DNA from: Bacteroidetes bacterium HGW-Bacteroidetes-8
GTDB taxonomy: Bacteria; Bacteroidota; Bacteroidia; Bacteroidales; UBA932
Direction: 5' to 3'
Assembly: GCA_002840895.1 (NCBI GenBank)
Contig: PHCZ01000002.1
Span: 62,001-126,000 of the forward strand
DNA: 64,000 nt
Position numbers and translations under genes: made by a program
Shown: piece by piece, positions 41,985 to 51,955 of the stretch
Numbering within the stretch: position 1 is the stretch's first letter
Layout: the number at the start of each line of letters is the position of its first letter
The notes under the pieces: generated by a model
The model's input: the letters and a program-made list of their open reading frames with translations, nothing else
Databases searched by the model: none
Told to the model about the DNA's origin: nothing

Positions 41985-44495
41985 CTACTCTGCAGAGATA
42001 AAAGTCTTCTCAATAAATCTTGTCAGGTATGTTGTATGAGCAGCAGTGGCAAAGTCTCTGCTCTTGGTCTTTTTAAGCTTTTTATAGAGGTCGTTAAGCT
42101 GTGTGTATGCTATTGCCGTACTCTCTGTCATATCCTTAGGGTTTGAAGATGGTTTTACAACGGCACCCATTCTAGCTACTGTAGCCGCTCCGGTAAAAAG
42201 ATCACAAAGAGTTGTTACATAGACCTTTTGAAGAACCCTTTTATAGATATCCACTTCACGTGAAGTGCCGAGATTAAACATAATAGTCTCGTTTAGTGAA
42301 TTAAACAACTCCTCAACACTATAGGCAGATTTACCCAGTGCACTCTCGGCAGCAACCAGATTCATAATAACTCTTTTGCTTAAAAGTGAGCTTAATGCAG
42401 CTGTATAAGCTCTCTCGAGAAATAGTTCATTACGACTCGGGAACTTATTCATATATTCAGTTGGGATAAGCCATACAGGGGTGTTTACAAAGAGGTTTCT
42501 GTTAAGAAAATCCATTGCCTCAAGTTGTTTCTCTCTCTCAACATAAATATAGACATCTCCCTCCATCTCTACAGTCTTGGATTCCTGATATATACCTCCT
42601 ACCCATTTGGCGACGTGTCCTATATACCTGCGAAATTGGTTGTTAACCTCTGTATGCATTGTCCTTAGATTATCGTACTCTTCGTTTGGCATCTTACTCC
42701 ACTCTCCAAGATTTGCCATTACGACTTTAAGATTTTTAATCCCCAGCTCGTTAGCTTTCATCTGGTTATCGCCAAGGTCTTCTGACTGAAGTCTTGGGTC
42801 ATTTACACTACTCTCTGTACCAAACCAATACCTTCTATCCTTTGTCTTCTCAATTGTCCAAAGATTTATCTTTGTCAACTCCTTAACCGGGTCATTTATC
42901 TCCGGAAACCTGCGATATCCCCACTCAATTGCCCAATCATCGTAATGGCTCAATCTTGGGAATAGAAGCTCTCTTGGAATATTATCTTCGGGTTGAGCTA
43001 CATAGTTAAACCTTGAGTAGTCCATTATAGAGGTTGTGTGACCGTTCTCCTTAAGAAAATCTTTGTCCCGTAGCTGTTCAACACTGTAGAACGCTGTCCC
43101 ACCAAAGTTGTGTCTCAAACCCAGAGTATGACCTACCTCGTGAGAAGAGACAAAACGGATAAGTTGACCCATCAGCTCTGTATCGAAAAGCATCTTTCTT
43201 GCCGCCGGATCAACAGGGGAGCACTGCACCATATACCAGTTTCTCAGCAGTGACATTACGTTATGGTACCAGTTAATATGGCTCTCAATAATCTCTCCCG
43301 ATCTTGGGTCGTTAACATTGGGGCCGCTTGCATTAGGAATATCGGATGGTTTATAAACTATAGCAGAGAAACGAGCATCCTCCAGAGACCACTCCGGATT
43401 CTTCTGGGCTGTTGGTGCCTCCAGAGCATAGATTGCATTTTTAAAACCTGCCTTTTCAAAAACCTTCTGCCAGTCATTTACACCCTGAATAAGGTAAGGA
43501 ACCCAATCCTTTGGCGTTGCCGGGTCAATATAGAATACAATTGGTTTTGCCGGTTCAACCAGCTCTCCCCTCTTATATTTTTCAATATCTTCCGGTTTTG
43601 GCTCAAGTCTCCAGCGGGTAATCATTCTGATATCTTTTACACCCTGAGGATTCTGGTCATAATCTGTGTAACCTGTTGTGAAGTATCCAACTCTTGAGTC
43701 TGCATAACGAGGAACCATCGGAACCTGTGGTAGTAGTACAAACGAGTTGTTAAGTTCATAGGTTGCTGTTGCACTACCGTCTGCAAGCATATATGTCTTA
43801 ACAGTTTTTACCTCTGTGTTTATTGGATAGGTTGTGACGGCACTTATATAACTGCTCTCTTTAATTGGAGCACCAAGTTTAAATGCCCCTTTTGTAGATT
43901 TGCGAAAGAAAAGCGTCTCGGAATCTGTGTTAAAAAAATCTGTAACATCAATAATGTTATCTCTCTTGTCTGCAGATTGAGCCTTGATTTCGAAAGTTGC
44001 AGATATTCCGGCCAGATTTGATCTCTGAAGTGCTGTAAACATTGCCTGTGTACTATCTTTTGAGCGCTCTCTGTTAAGTATCTTCCTGAGGAATATCTTG
44101 TTATTAGGCCCCAACTCAAACCGGAACATTGCGGTGTTAAGGTGATCTCCGGCATATCCATCAAAATCTGACCTGATTCCTGCTGCTGCCTTAGAGATTC
44201 TGGTAACCATAATTATATCCCTCTCAAGAAGGGTGTCATTGATGTTTATAAAAAACCTACCATCCTGATTGTAAACAGTTGTAAGTCCAACCATAGGTTT
44301 TGTACCCGGCTTGATAAATTTGTCAATTGCAAGAGGCCCTTTTTCGGGTGCCTTCTTTACACTGTCAGATGCAGTTGTCTGCTCCTGTTTCTGTGCAGGA
44401 GGAGCAACCCTTGATCCTCTCTGTTGTGCGTCAGTGATGTTAACAATCATCATAAAAGCTACCGAAAGAGCTATCAGTTGTTTTGATTTTAGCAT
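41985..44495 (-). CDS. Secreted zinc-dependent metalloprotease (DUF5117/DUF4953-type)
   Basis: From the ATG at 44495 it is 836 residues; an in-frame start at 44549 is less likely because the signal peptide (MLKSKQLIALSVAFMMIVNITDAQ) begins at 44495. A Pro/Lys-rich linker and a large N-terminal region of the DUF5118/DUF5117 kind precede the metzincin-like zinc motif HEVGHTLGLRH near residue 452, which supplies three histidine ligands. The DUF4953-type C-terminal region follows. It is probably periplasmic or outer-membrane-associated; the substrate is unknown. It separates the Moco genes from the molybdate transporter genes on the opposite strand. Confidence 0.88.
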   Translation of the reverse strand: MLKSKQLIALSVAFMMIVNITDAQQRGSRVAPPAQKQEQTTASDSVKKAPEKGPLAIDKFIKPGTKPMVGLTTVYNQDGRFFININDTLLERDIIMVTRISKAAAGIRSDFDGYAGDHLNTAMFRFELGPNNKIFLRKILNRERSKDSTQAMFTALQRSNLAGISATFEIKAQSADKRDNIIDVTDFFNTDSETLFFRKSTKGAFKLGAPIKESSYISAVTTYPINTEVKTVKTYMLADGSATATYELNNSFVLLPQVPMVPRYADSRVGYFTTGYTDYDQNPQGVKDIRMITRWRLEPKPEDIEKYKRGELVEPAKPIVFYIDPATPKDWVPYLIQGVNDWQKVFEKAGFKNAIYALEAPTAQKNPEWSLEDARFSAIVYKPSDIPNASGPNVNDPRSGEIIESHINWYHNVMSLLRNWYMVQCSPVDPAARKMLFDTELMGQLIRFVSSHEVGHTLGLRHNFGGTAFYSVEQLRDKDFLKENGHTTSIMDYSRFNYVAQPEDNIPRELLFPRLSHYDDWAIEWGYRRFPEINDPVKELTKINLWTIEKTKDRRYWFGTESSVNDPRLQSEDLGDNQMKANELGIKNLKVVMANLGEWSKMPNEEYDNLRTMHTEVNNQFRRYIGHVAKWVGGIYQESKTVEMEGDVYIYVEREKQLEAMDFLNRNLFVNTPVWLIPTEYMNKFPSRNELFLERAYTAALSSLLSKRVIMNLVAAESALGKSAYSVEELFNSLNETIMFNLGTSREVDIYKRVLQKVYVTTLCDLFTGAATVARMGAVVKPSSNPKDMTESTAIAYTQLNDLYKKLKKTKSRDFATAAHTTYLTRFIEKTFISAE

Positions 44496-44577
44496 AAATC
44501 TATTATTTTTAGTTAGCGGAGACGAAGGTAGGAAATTTATTGAAACCATAGATGTGAAAATGTTTATCTTTGTTTTG

Positions 44578-45357
44578 ATGAGAAGTTATAGTATATATAG
44601 TAATACCCGCATAGTTTTTATGTTTCTGGGCGGGGTAATACTGCTCTTTTTGGTTGCACCTCTTGTAGGGATGTTTATCTCCGTTAAATCTCCGGAACTC
44701 TTCTCCACTCTTACAGACAATGTTGTTCGCTCAAGTATCCTCCGGACGTTGCTCATTTCGGCACTGGCAACTGTTGCTGCCTCTATCTTTGCCGTTCCTC
44801 TGGCATATCTGCTGGCAAGAAGAACATTCCCCTTAAAGGGGGTTGTAGAGGCGATTATAGATCTGCCAATTGTTATACCACACTCTGCTGCAGGAATTGC
44901 CCTTTTGGGATTTATCTCCCGAGACTCTCTTCTCGGGTCTGTTGCAGATTCATTCGGGATAACTCTTGTTGGATCTCCATTGGCTATTGGCCTTGCAATG
45001 GCTTTTGTCAGTGTACCTTTTCTCATCACCTCTGCCAGAGATGGTTTTGCTGCAGTCCCTATAAGACTTGAGAGGGCGGCAGAGACTCTGGGAGCGAGTC
45101 CGTTTACCGTATTTCGTGAGATTAGCCTGCCTCTGGCAAAGAGGTCTGTAGTCTCGGGGCTGGTTCTTATGTTTGCAAGAGGGATGAGTGAGTTTGGCGC
45201 TGTAGTTATTGTTGCATACCACCCAATGACAACTCCGGTACTCATTTTTGACCGCTTTAACTCCTTCGGTCTGGATTATGCAAGGCCGGTAGCAGCAATA
45301 TTTATTGTAATCACGCTGCTTATATTCATTATACTAAGAATTTATCAGAAGAGATGA
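44578..45357 (+). CDS. Molybdate/tungstate-type ABC transporter permease
   Basis: 259 residues from ATG 44578, with about six transmembrane helices. The permease EAA loop is visible as ERAAETLGASPFTVFREISLPLAKRS. The IDLPIVIPHSAAGIALLGF and GMSEFGAVVIVAYHP segments are typical of ModB/WtpB permeases for molybdate or tungstate. An in-frame start at 44560 or 44620 is also possible; a TATCTTTG at 44565 would favour the latter. The longer reading from 44311 is antisense to the metalloprotease and rejected. The ATPase follows after 25 bases. No substrate-binding protein gene is present here. Confidence 0.85.
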   Translation: MRSYSIYSNTRIVFMFLGGVILLFLVAPLVGMFISVKSPELFSTLTDNVVRSSILRTLLISALATVAASIFAVPLAYLLARRTFPLKGVVEAIIDLPIVIPHSAAGIALLGFISRDSLLGSVADSFGITLVGSPLAIGLAMAFVSVPFLITSARDGFAAVPIRLERAAETLGASPFTVFREISLPLAKRSVVSGLVLMFARGMSEFGAVVIVAYHPMTTPVLIFDRFNSFGLDYARPVAAIFIVITLLIFIILRIYQKR

Positions 45358-45382
45358 CCCTGAATCTGCAATAATATGTAAT

Positions 45383-46000
45383 ATGCTTGAAATCAAAAAT
45401 CTCATATACTCAATAGGTGACTTTACTCTAGGTCCGCTAACTCTTACACTTTCAAAGGGAGAGTATCTCGCTCTTTTCGGCCCCTCAGGGTCGGGAAAAT
45501 CTCTTTTTCTTGAACTGATCTCGGGTATAAGAACTCCTCAGATGGGTGCTATTTTTTTTGATGGTGCAGATATAACCTCTACTCCACCCCAAAAACGTCC
45601 GGTTGCAATGCTTTTTCAGGACTTTGCTCTCTTCCCGCATATGTCTGTAATAGATAACATAACCTTTCCACTCAAGATGAGAGGCTATAAGTCAGATCAA
45701 AAGAGAAGACGGGCAGATGAGCTGGGTGGGTATCTATCAATAGAACATCTGATGCAAAGATCTGTTGAAGGTCTATCAGGAGGTGAAAAACAGAGAGTAG
45801 CCCTGGCCAGGGCGATTGCCTGCGACCCAGCAATACTACTTCTTGACGAACCCCTCTCTGCTCTGGACCAGGATCTGCGTGAGGATGCCATCGAGTTGCT
45901 AAGGCTGGTAAAGAGCAGCTCTCGTGCAATAATTCACGTAACCCACAATAGAGATGAGATCCAAGAGCTTGCTACCCGAACACAACATTTCAAAACTTAA
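45383..46000 (+). CDS. ABC transporter ATP-binding protein (ModC/WtpC-like)
   Basis: 205 residues. Walker A is GPSGSGKS, the Q-loop FQDFALFPHMSV, the signature LSGGEKQRVALARA, Walker B ILLLDEP and the switch histidine VTHNR. It ends soon after the ATPase core, so it lacks the C-terminal TOBE regulatory domain of full ModC proteins. Together with the preceding permease it forms the engine of an oxyanion importer. The serine hydrolase gene follows after 12 bases. Confidence 0.88.
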   Translation: MLEIKNLIYSIGDFTLGPLTLTLSKGEYLALFGPSGSGKSLFLELISGIRTPQMGAIFFDGADITSTPPQKRPVAMLFQDFALFPHMSVIDNITFPLKMRGYKSDQKRRRADELGGYLSIEHLMQRSVEGLSGGEKQRVALARAIACDPAILLLDEPLSALDQDLREDAIELLRLVKSSSRAIIHVTHNRDEIQELATRTQHFKT

Positions 46001-46012
46001 ACACATCTACAA

Positions 46013-47515
46013 ATGGAAACGAACAAGATTATCTTTAGAGTTTTAATGATGCTCTCTTTTGCAGTAACCTCTTTGTCTGCTGTCGGGCAGAGCTCATCAG
46101 AGATAGATGAACTTTGCCGAACTGTTTTCAAAGAGTGGAACCTGCCTGGTATGTCCATTGTAGTTGTTAAAGATGGGAAAATGGTGTTTCTGGAGGGTTA
46201 TGGTAAGAGCACATACAAACCAGGCGGAGAGGATATAACTCCGGATACCCAATTTGTAATTGCCTCAACCTCTAAAGCTTTTACATCTGCCCTACTTGCA
46301 ACCGTTATGGATAAGTACCCTGTAAAATGGAGTGATACAGTAGTAAACCACCTCCCCGATTTTCGTCTTTATGATCCGTGGGTAACAGCCAATTTTCTGG
46401 TAAGGGATATTATGGTTCATAAAACCGGATTCAACGCCTATGCAGCAGATGATTTACCCCATTTTGGTTATAATAGGGACGAGATATACACCCTATTACG
46501 TCACATTGAGCCAACTCACAGTTTCCGCACAACCTATGCATACAATAATGTCCTCTATACCGTAAGTGCAAAGATTATTGAGAAGTATACCGGGATGAGT
46601 TGGGATGATGCAATTGTTAAGAACATCTTTACCCCTTTACAGATGAACTCAAGCACAACCGGGAACAGATCCTACTTTACTTCAACAAAACTCGCAAAAG
46701 GACACAGACACTACAAGGATGGAGACTCAATCAAATTTGCCCTAAGAGAGGATACCCAAAACGGATATAGATGGTTATCTGCTATAGCCCCCGCAGGATT
46801 TGTTATCTCAACAGCCAGAGATATGGGAAACTGGCTAAAGATGCATCTTGAAGGTGGAGTTTTTAATGGAACAAGAGTTATCTCAAAGGAGAACCACTCC
46901 TACCTCTTCACACCTCAGACTATCAGCGGATGGGACTCAACAACGGTAAACAACTATGCTCAGGGGTGGACTATAGAGCAGAGTAGTTCCGGCAGATTGA
47001 TTCGTCACACAGGTCTGGCATATGGCTATACAGCTCTGGTTGGTATGGTTCCCGAACTTAAAATGGGCTTTGCGATATTGACAAATGCAGGGAATACAAC
47101 AAATCCACATCTGGCAATAGCGAGAGAGCTAATTGAGATGTATCGTGGAAAAGATGAAAAGAATTGGCGTGAACACTATCTCTCCCAATTTATGAAGTCA
47201 ACTGCAAGAGGTGCTACAAGAGAGGCTAAAGACTCTGTTGCACCTAAAAGGGTTGAACTATATACCGGCAGTTATTTTAAAGAGAATTTTGGAGATGTAA
47301 GAATATCCCTAAAAGAGGGGAGACTCTTTTTTGCCCTAAAGGATGCATCAGGCGAATTGACACATAAAAATGGTGATACTTTCAATGTAAATATTGCCGG
47401 AGCAGGTAATATTGAGGTTCAATTCTTCCCGGGAATAAATATCCCCATAGAATCACTAACCTTTAAGATAGGAGACCCTATAGGGAAATTCTATAAGAGA
47501 GAGAGCCTAAGATAG
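46013..47515 (+). CDS. Secreted serine hydrolase, beta-lactamase-like, with DUF3471-type C-terminal domain
   Basis: 500 residues with an N-terminal signal peptide (about 1-25, ending SAVGQ). The catalytic fold has STSK near 87, a Y-x-N motif in YAYNN near 175 and HTG near 331. The last ~100 residues, from ELYTGSYFKENFGDVRI, look like the DUF3471 beta-barrel domain found after such enzymes. It is unrelated in detail to the membrane-anchored hydrolase at 29.6 kb but uses the same chemistry. It directly follows the transporter ATPase. Substrate not determined. It ends 13 bases from the convergent TPR gene. Confidence 0.87.
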   Translation: METNKIIFRVLMMLSFAVTSLSAVGQSSSEIDELCRTVFKEWNLPGMSIVVVKDGKMVFLEGYGKSTYKPGGEDITPDTQFVIASTSKAFTSALLATVMDKYPVKWSDTVVNHLPDFRLYDPWVTANFLVRDIMVHKTGFNAYAADDLPHFGYNRDEIYTLLRHIEPTHSFRTTYAYNNVLYTVSAKIIEKYTGMSWDDAIVKNIFTPLQMNSSTTGNRSYFTSTKLAKGHRHYKDGDSIKFALREDTQNGYRWLSAIAPAGFVISTARDMGNWLKMHLEGGVFNGTRVISKENHSYLFTPQTISGWDSTTVNNYAQGWTIEQSSSGRLIRHTGLAYGYTALVGMVPELKMGFAILTNAGNTTNPHLAIARELIEMYRGKDEKNWREHYLSQFMKSTARGATREAKDSVAPKRVELYTGSYFKENFGDVRISLKEGRLFFALKDASGELTHKNGDTFNVNIAGAGNIEVQFFPGINIPIESLTFKIGDPIGKFYKRESLR

Positions 47516-47528
47516 CAGAAATCTATCC

Positions 47529-47804
47529 TTAAGGGTTCATCAGATCTGTATTCCGGTAACTTAAAATCTCATATATGTGCTCTATGGCGTGAGCTGCAGG
47601 GCCGGATGGATCCAGAAACTTAGCCCTGTTAAGGGCATTAATAGCCTCTCCCCACTGTTGCTCTCTGCGGTATATCCCACCCAGAAGATACCAACCTTCG
47701 GCACTATCCGGATTTTTCTCAAGAAACTCTCGTAGCTCTTTATGTGCACTCTCGCTACCCTCCAGGCGAAGGATCTGCTCTATCTCCATCAGATTTTTTC
47801 CCAT
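47529..47804 (-). CDS. Small TPR-repeat protein
   Basis: 91 residues, largely two tetratricopeptide repeats (AEGWYLLGGIYRREQQWGEAINALNRAKFLDPSG is a textbook TPR). There are no signal or membrane segments. It lies 5 bases downstream of rnfA at the end of the long minus-strand gene run, so it is probably part of the Rnf transcript. It may help assemble or regulate the complex, but that is a guess. Confidence 0.8.
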   Translation of the reverse strand: MGKNLMEIEQILRLEGSESAHKELREFLEKNPDSAEGWYLLGGIYRREQQWGEAINALNRAKFLDPSGPAAHAIEHIYEILSYRNTDLMNP

Positions 47805-47809
47805 ACTAT

Positions 47810-48409
47810 CTATACTAAACCAGCAAAACCCATAAAAGCCAGGGCAAGTATGCCGGCAGTTATCAGGGCTATCGGTGTACCTTTAAAAGATTTTGGAACA
47901 TTTGCCAGTTCAAGTTGCTCCCGTAGACCTGCAAAAAGTATCATTGCAAGACCAAATCCCAATGCGCTGGCAACTGCAAATACCACAGATTGAGCCATAT
48001 TTAACATATGCGGATCACCTCCGAAAGTGAACTCTTTAGAAACTACCAGAATAGCAACACCCAGAACGGCACAGTTTGTTGTTATCAGAGGGAGGAAAAT
48101 TCCCAATGCCTGATAAAGAGATGGACTAATCTTCTTCATTATGATCTCTACCATCTGCACAAGAGATGCAATAACCACAATAAAGGTGACTGTCTGCATA
48201 AACTCTATCTCAAGCGGAATCAGAACATAGTACTGTAATATATAGGTAACAAGAGTTGCCACGGCCATTACAAATGTAACGGCTCCGGACATTCCTGCAG
48301 CTGTACTTACCTTATTAGAGACCCCAAGAAAAGGGCAAACACCCAGAAATTGCGACAACAAAATATTGTTGACAAAGACGGCCGAAATAATTATTATAAT
48401 GTACTCCAT
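47810..48409 (-). CDS. rnfA: Rnf complex subunit RnfA
   Basis: A 199-residue six-helix membrane subunit. The chosen ATG at 48409 gives the family start [23 protein letters not shown]; the longer frame to 48484 is not supported. Cysteine-bearing segments ([18 protein letters not shown]) are conserved, because RnfA and RnfE share a membrane-embedded iron-sulfur cluster. It forms part of the ion-translocating ferredoxin:NAD+ oxidoreductase. It is last of the six rnf genes. Confidence 0.95.
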   Translation of the reverse strand: MEYIIIIISAVFVNNILLSQFLGVCPFLGVSNKVSTAAGMSGAVTFVMAVATLVTYILQYYVLIPLEIEFMQTVTFIVVIASLVQMVEIIMKKISPSLYQALGIFLPLITTNCAVLGVAILVVSKEFTFGGDPHMLNMAQSVVFAVASALGFGLAMILFAGLREQLELANVPKSFKGTPIALITAGILALAFMGFAGLV

Positions 48410-48419
48410 AATATTCTGT

Positions 48420-49007
48420 TTAAGAGATTCTGGATTTGAACTTATTAAAAATAACCAGTAAATAGCCCAGTGCAATGAATGCACCTGGTGCTAGAATAAA
48501 AACCAGCATACCATCTGAATTAATTAACTTAATTCCGAAGATGGAGGCACTTCCCAGAAGCTCCCTTACTGCCCCCAAAACTGTGAGGCTAAGTGTGAAA
48601 CCAATCCCTATTCCTACACCGTCAGCTGCAGAGTCCAGAACGCCGCTTTTTGATGCAAAAGCCTCTGCCCGTCCAAGGACAATACAGTTTACAACAATGA
48701 GTGGTATAAACAGACCCAATGTCTCGTACAATCCAGGAGTAAATGCCTGCATCAGAAGCTGAAGAATGGTCACGAATGCAGCAATGACAACAATATACGA
48801 AGGAATTCTGACCTTATTCGGGATCAATCCGGAAATTGAAGAGATTGCCATATTTGACATTATAAGCACAAATGTTGTTGCAATCCCCATTCCCATTCCG
48901 TTGATTGCAGATGTTGTAGTACCCAGGGTCGGGCACATTCCCAGAAGAAGGACAAATACGGGATTCTCCTTGATTACTCCCCTTGATATAAGTGCAAGTC
49001 TACTCAT
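48420..49007 (-). CDS. rnfE: Rnf complex subunit RnfE
   Basis: 195 residues, polytopic, homologous to RnfA. It has the [22 protein letters not shown] and [15 protein letters not shown] segments, with cysteines in equivalent positions for the shared membrane cluster. It pairs with RnfA in inverted topology. Its start codon overlaps the rnfG stop by one base. Confidence 0.95.
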   Translation of the reverse strand: MSRLALISRGVIKENPVFVLLLGMCPTLGTTTSAINGMGMGIATTFVLIMSNMAISSISGLIPNKVRIPSYIVVIAAFVTILQLLMQAFTPGLYETLGLFIPLIVVNCIVLGRAEAFASKSGVLDSAADGVGIGIGFTLSLTVLGAVRELLGSASIFGIKLINSDGMLVFILAPGAFIALGYLLVIFNKFKSRIS

Positions 49008-49600
49008 TATTCACCTCCCTGTTTTTCAGTTTGTTCAACACACAATTTGAATACCTCCCAGGCTGTTGTAACAGCTTCGCAATATGCCCTTGAGGTTATT
49101 GTAGAGGCTGTTATTGCATCTACTTCTCCACCATCCTTTTTAACTACCATCCTGAACTCTTGGGGGTTTTTACCCTGAAACTGTGTACTGAAGTCGCTCT
49201 TTGATGTCTCTATTTTATCCCCCAGGCCGGGAGTCTCAGTATGAGACAGGACAGAGATGCTACTGATTACTCCATCAATGGTAAAACCCACCATTATGGA
49301 GATTCTTCCGCCAAATCCGGAGGCATAACTCTCAATAGCGTAGCCAACAATTTTGTCTCCCATCTTTGCAGGATAGGCCTTATAGCTCTTTCCCAAATAC
49401 TCTACCAAGATAATCTGGGAGGAGGGGTCGTTATCAAATTTGGGAGAGACGCTGGCAATGGCACTGTTGGTCTTAGCTGTCATTGCAACTTCTATAGGGC
49501 CCTTTGTCAGTGCATATACTCCTCCCAGCAATGCAGAGGATACAAGAGTGATTACCGAAAGTGTGGCAACCATATTTTTAAGTGAAGAGACCTTAGCCAT
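49007..49600 (-). CDS. rnfG: Rnf complex subunit RnfG
   Basis: 197 residues with one N-terminal membrane helix and a periplasmic FMN-binding domain. The covalent-FMN threonine region is DAITASTITSRA (the usual form is S/T-G-A-T-x-T-S; here the Gly-Ala is replaced by Ala-Ser). SHTETPGLGDKIET is also typical. It carries electrons on the outer face of the complex. It overlaps rnfD by 8 bases and rnfE by 1. Confidence 0.93.
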   Translation of the reverse strand: MAKVSSLKNMVATLSVITLVSSALLGGVYALTKGPIEVAMTAKTNSAIASVSPKFDNDPSSQIILVEYLGKSYKAYPAKMGDKIVGYAIESYASGFGGRISIMVGFTIDGVISSISVLSHTETPGLGDKIETSKSDFSTQFQGKNPQEFRMVVKKDGGEVDAITASTITSRAYCEAVTTAWEVFKLCVEQTEKQGGE

Positions 49601-50594
49601 TCTTAACCTCCTTCCCGAATCTTTCGGGTTTAAAATAGTTGTTCAGCAGGGGCACTGTAGCGTTCATTATAAGTATTGCAAACGATATACCCTCCGGATA
49701 TGCCCCGAAAAACCTGATTAGAACTGTAATTATCCCTATACCTACTCCATAAATTACCATACCTTTAGAACTCATTGGAGAGGTGACGTAATCTGTAGCC
49801 ATAAAGATAGCACCCATCAATATACCCCCAGTTAGAATTGTGAATACAGGATCCGGAAATTGTTCCGGTTTGATGAGCCAGAAAATTCCCGAAAAAATTA
49901 CCACACTACCCAATATTGAGAGTGGTATGTGTGGTCTTATAACTCTTCTTACGAGAAGGTATACCAGACCCAGCAGCAGAGCAAAAGCAGAGACCTCTCC
50001 CACAGAGCCGCCAATCTTACTAAAGAGCATCTGGGCATAGGAGAAGTCGTTCTGGGCAAATATCTCATCCATAGTCATTCCCTTTGAGAGACCCTCCTTT
50101 ACAATCGAGAGGGCTGTTGCACCGGTTGAGGAGTCTATCCCTTCACGGAACCACGATGCAGGAGTTGTCCAGTCTGTCATAATAACCGGAAAGGAGACTA
50201 ACAGGAATACCCTTCCAACAAGGGCAGGATTAAAGAGATTCTGTCCCAATCCGCCAAAACTCATCTTAGCTATACCAATCGCTACAAGTGACCCAATAAA
50301 TACAATCCACCAGGGAGAGTTGGGTGGCAGATTCAGGGCCAGAAGTAGCCCAGTAAGGGCTGCCGAGTAGTCCTTCACAGATGGTTTCGCCTTAATTATA
50401 TATTTTTGAATTGCATACTCAACAATCACACAGGTAATTGCACCAACAAATGCCAATTTTATGGCTGAGAACCCGAAGAAGTAGATAGAGACCAGCAGCG
50501 AAGGGGCAAGTGCTATGATTACATCTCTCATCAGGCCCCGTGTGCTCTCCTTTCCGTGAATATGGGGTGCAGGTGATACTAATAGTTTTTTCAT
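49593..50594 (-). CDS. rnfD: Rnf complex subunit RnfD
   Basis: 333 residues, polytopic. It has the covalent FMN site STGATALS and conserved TM segments such as GLLLALNLPPNSPWW and FGGLGQNLFNPALVGRVFLL. In Rnf it is one of the ion-translocating membrane subunits. It lies between rnfC (11-base gap) and rnfG (8-base overlap). Confidence 0.96.
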   Translation of the reverse strand: MKKLLVSPAPHIHGKESTRGLMRDVIIALAPSLLVSIYFFGFSAIKLAFVGAITCVIVEYAIQKYIIKAKPSVKDYSAALTGLLLALNLPPNSPWWIVFIGSLVAIGIAKMSFGGLGQNLFNPALVGRVFLLVSFPVIMTDWTTPASWFREGIDSSTGATALSIVKEGLSKGMTMDEIFAQNDFSYAQMLFSKIGGSVGEVSAFALLLGLVYLLVRRVIRPHIPLSILGSVVIFSGIFWLIKPEQFPDPVFTILTGGILMGAIFMATDYVTSPMSSKGMVIYGVGIGIITVLIRFFGAYPEGISFAILIMNATVPLLNNYFKPERFGKEVKNG

Positions 50595-50605
50595 AGTGAT
50601 ATCTG

Positions 50606-51943
50606 TTACTTTTTAGGTCTGCTTCTGATAATTCTTAAAACCTGAGCCTTGGTAAGTCTTATGGTATCCAGCAGAGGAATGTTTGCCGGGCAGGAGTACA
50701 TACAGCATCCGCACTCAATACAGTCGTGGACCATATTTATCTCGAGATCTTCAAGCCTGTCAGCTCTTGATAATCTGTTAAGTAGATATGGCTCCAGACC
50801 CATCGGGCATACATCAACACACTTTCCGCAGCGAATGCAGTTTCCCTCTACCCCTCTTCTGGTCTCCCTATCTGTAAGAAGAAGAAGTGCAGATGTACTC
50901 TTTACAGATGCTGCCTCCATCTTTGATATCGCCTTACCCATCATCGGACCACCATTTACAAGCTTAACGGCATCTTTCGGAAAACCTCCGATTGCATACA
51001 TTATTGAGTCAAAACTGGTACCCACCCTTAGTCGGAAATTTCGCTGCTCGGTCATACACTTTCCGGTAACTGTTACTACACCGTCAATCAACGGTTTGTT
51101 CTTTTGAATTGCCTCGTAAACTGCAAGAGCGGTTCCTACGTTATGAACAACAACACCGGTATCTATAGGAAGCCCCATTGAAGGTACCCTCCTTTTGAGA
51201 ATCGCATCAATGAGCTGTTTTTCTCCACCTTGAGGGTACATTTTTTTTAGGGTTACTATTTTAATCTCCTTATAACCTTTTGATGCAACAGCTTTCAATT
51301 TTTTTATTGCAGCCGGTTTGTTCTCCTCAACTCCAAAGTATGCCTTTTTTACACCAAGGGCCTTCATCATAATTTTGGTGCCTATAAGAATCTGCTCGGT
51401 TGACTCCAGCATTACCCTATAATCAGATGTTAGGTAAGGTTCGCATTCTGCTCCGTTAATCATCAGGAACTCAGCCTTTTTATTTGGTGGTGGAGAGAGT
51501 TTGATATGGGTAGGAAAAGCTGCCCCGCCAAGTCCGACAACTCCTGCATCGGCAATTTTGCCAATGATCTCTTTGCTCTCCATAGAGATCTCTCTAACAA
51601 TATCCTCAGATCTGTCAATCCCCTCTACCCACTCATCTCCCTCTACCTTAATGATGATATGTGGCACCAGATTTCCTGAGAGGTCCGGATAAGGCTCAAT
51701 AGAGGTCACTGTTCCCGAAACCGACGAATGGATATTGGCAGATATAAAACCGCTGGCCTTTGCTATAAGCTGACCTGTCTTAACCGTATCACCTTTGGCA
51801 ACAACCGGCTCTGCCGGTGCACCAAGATGCTGCGATAAGGAGATATATGCCGTATCCATAAGCGGGAAATTCTCGATTGCAGCATTTGCGGATATCTTAT
51901 TATCGCCCGGATGAATACCGCCAATTGAAAATGTTCTGCTCAT
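50606..51943 (-). CDS. rnfC: Rnf complex subunit RnfC
   Basis: A 445-residue cytoplasmic subunit that binds NADH and FMN. It has the N-terminal GGIHPGDNK and lipoyl-like AKASGFISANIHSSVSG segment, the flavin/NADH loop GLGGAAFPTHIKLSPP, and two [4Fe-4S] motifs near the C-terminus (CIRCGKCVDVCP and CIECGCCMYSCP). It is where NAD+ is reduced by electrons arriving from the membrane clusters. Confidence 0.96.
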   Translation of the reverse strand: MSRTFSIGGIHPGDNKISANAAIENFPLMDTAYISLSQHLGAPAEPVVAKGDTVKTGQLIAKASGFISANIHSSVSGTVTSIEPYPDLSGNLVPHIIIKVEGDEWVEGIDRSEDIVREISMESKEIIGKIADAGVVGLGGAAFPTHIKLSPPPNKKAEFLMINGAECEPYLTSDYRVMLESTEQILIGTKIMMKALGVKKAYFGVEENKPAAIKKLKAVASKGYKEIKIVTLKKMYPQGGEKQLIDAILKRRVPSMGLPIDTGVVVHNVGTALAVYEAIQKNKPLIDGVVTVTGKCMTEQRNFRLRVGTSFDSIMYAIGGFPKDAVKLVNGGPMMGKAISKMEAASVKSTSALLLLTDRETRRGVEGNCIRCGKCVDVCPMGLEPYLLNRLSRADRLEDLEINMVHDCIECGCCMYSCPANIPLLDTIRLTKAQVLRIIRSRPKK

Positions 51944-51955
51944 ATATTATATTTA

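Noticed and set aside
44311-44577. Longer N-terminus of the molybdate-type permease
   Set aside because: This part is antisense to the metalloprotease signal-peptide region, has no family resemblance and would precede the first membrane helix by about 90 residues.
47511-47527. GATAG/CTATC hairpin between the convergent serine hydrolase and TPR genes as a terminator
   Set aside because: Only five base pairs, AT-rich and without a T run; too weak to call.
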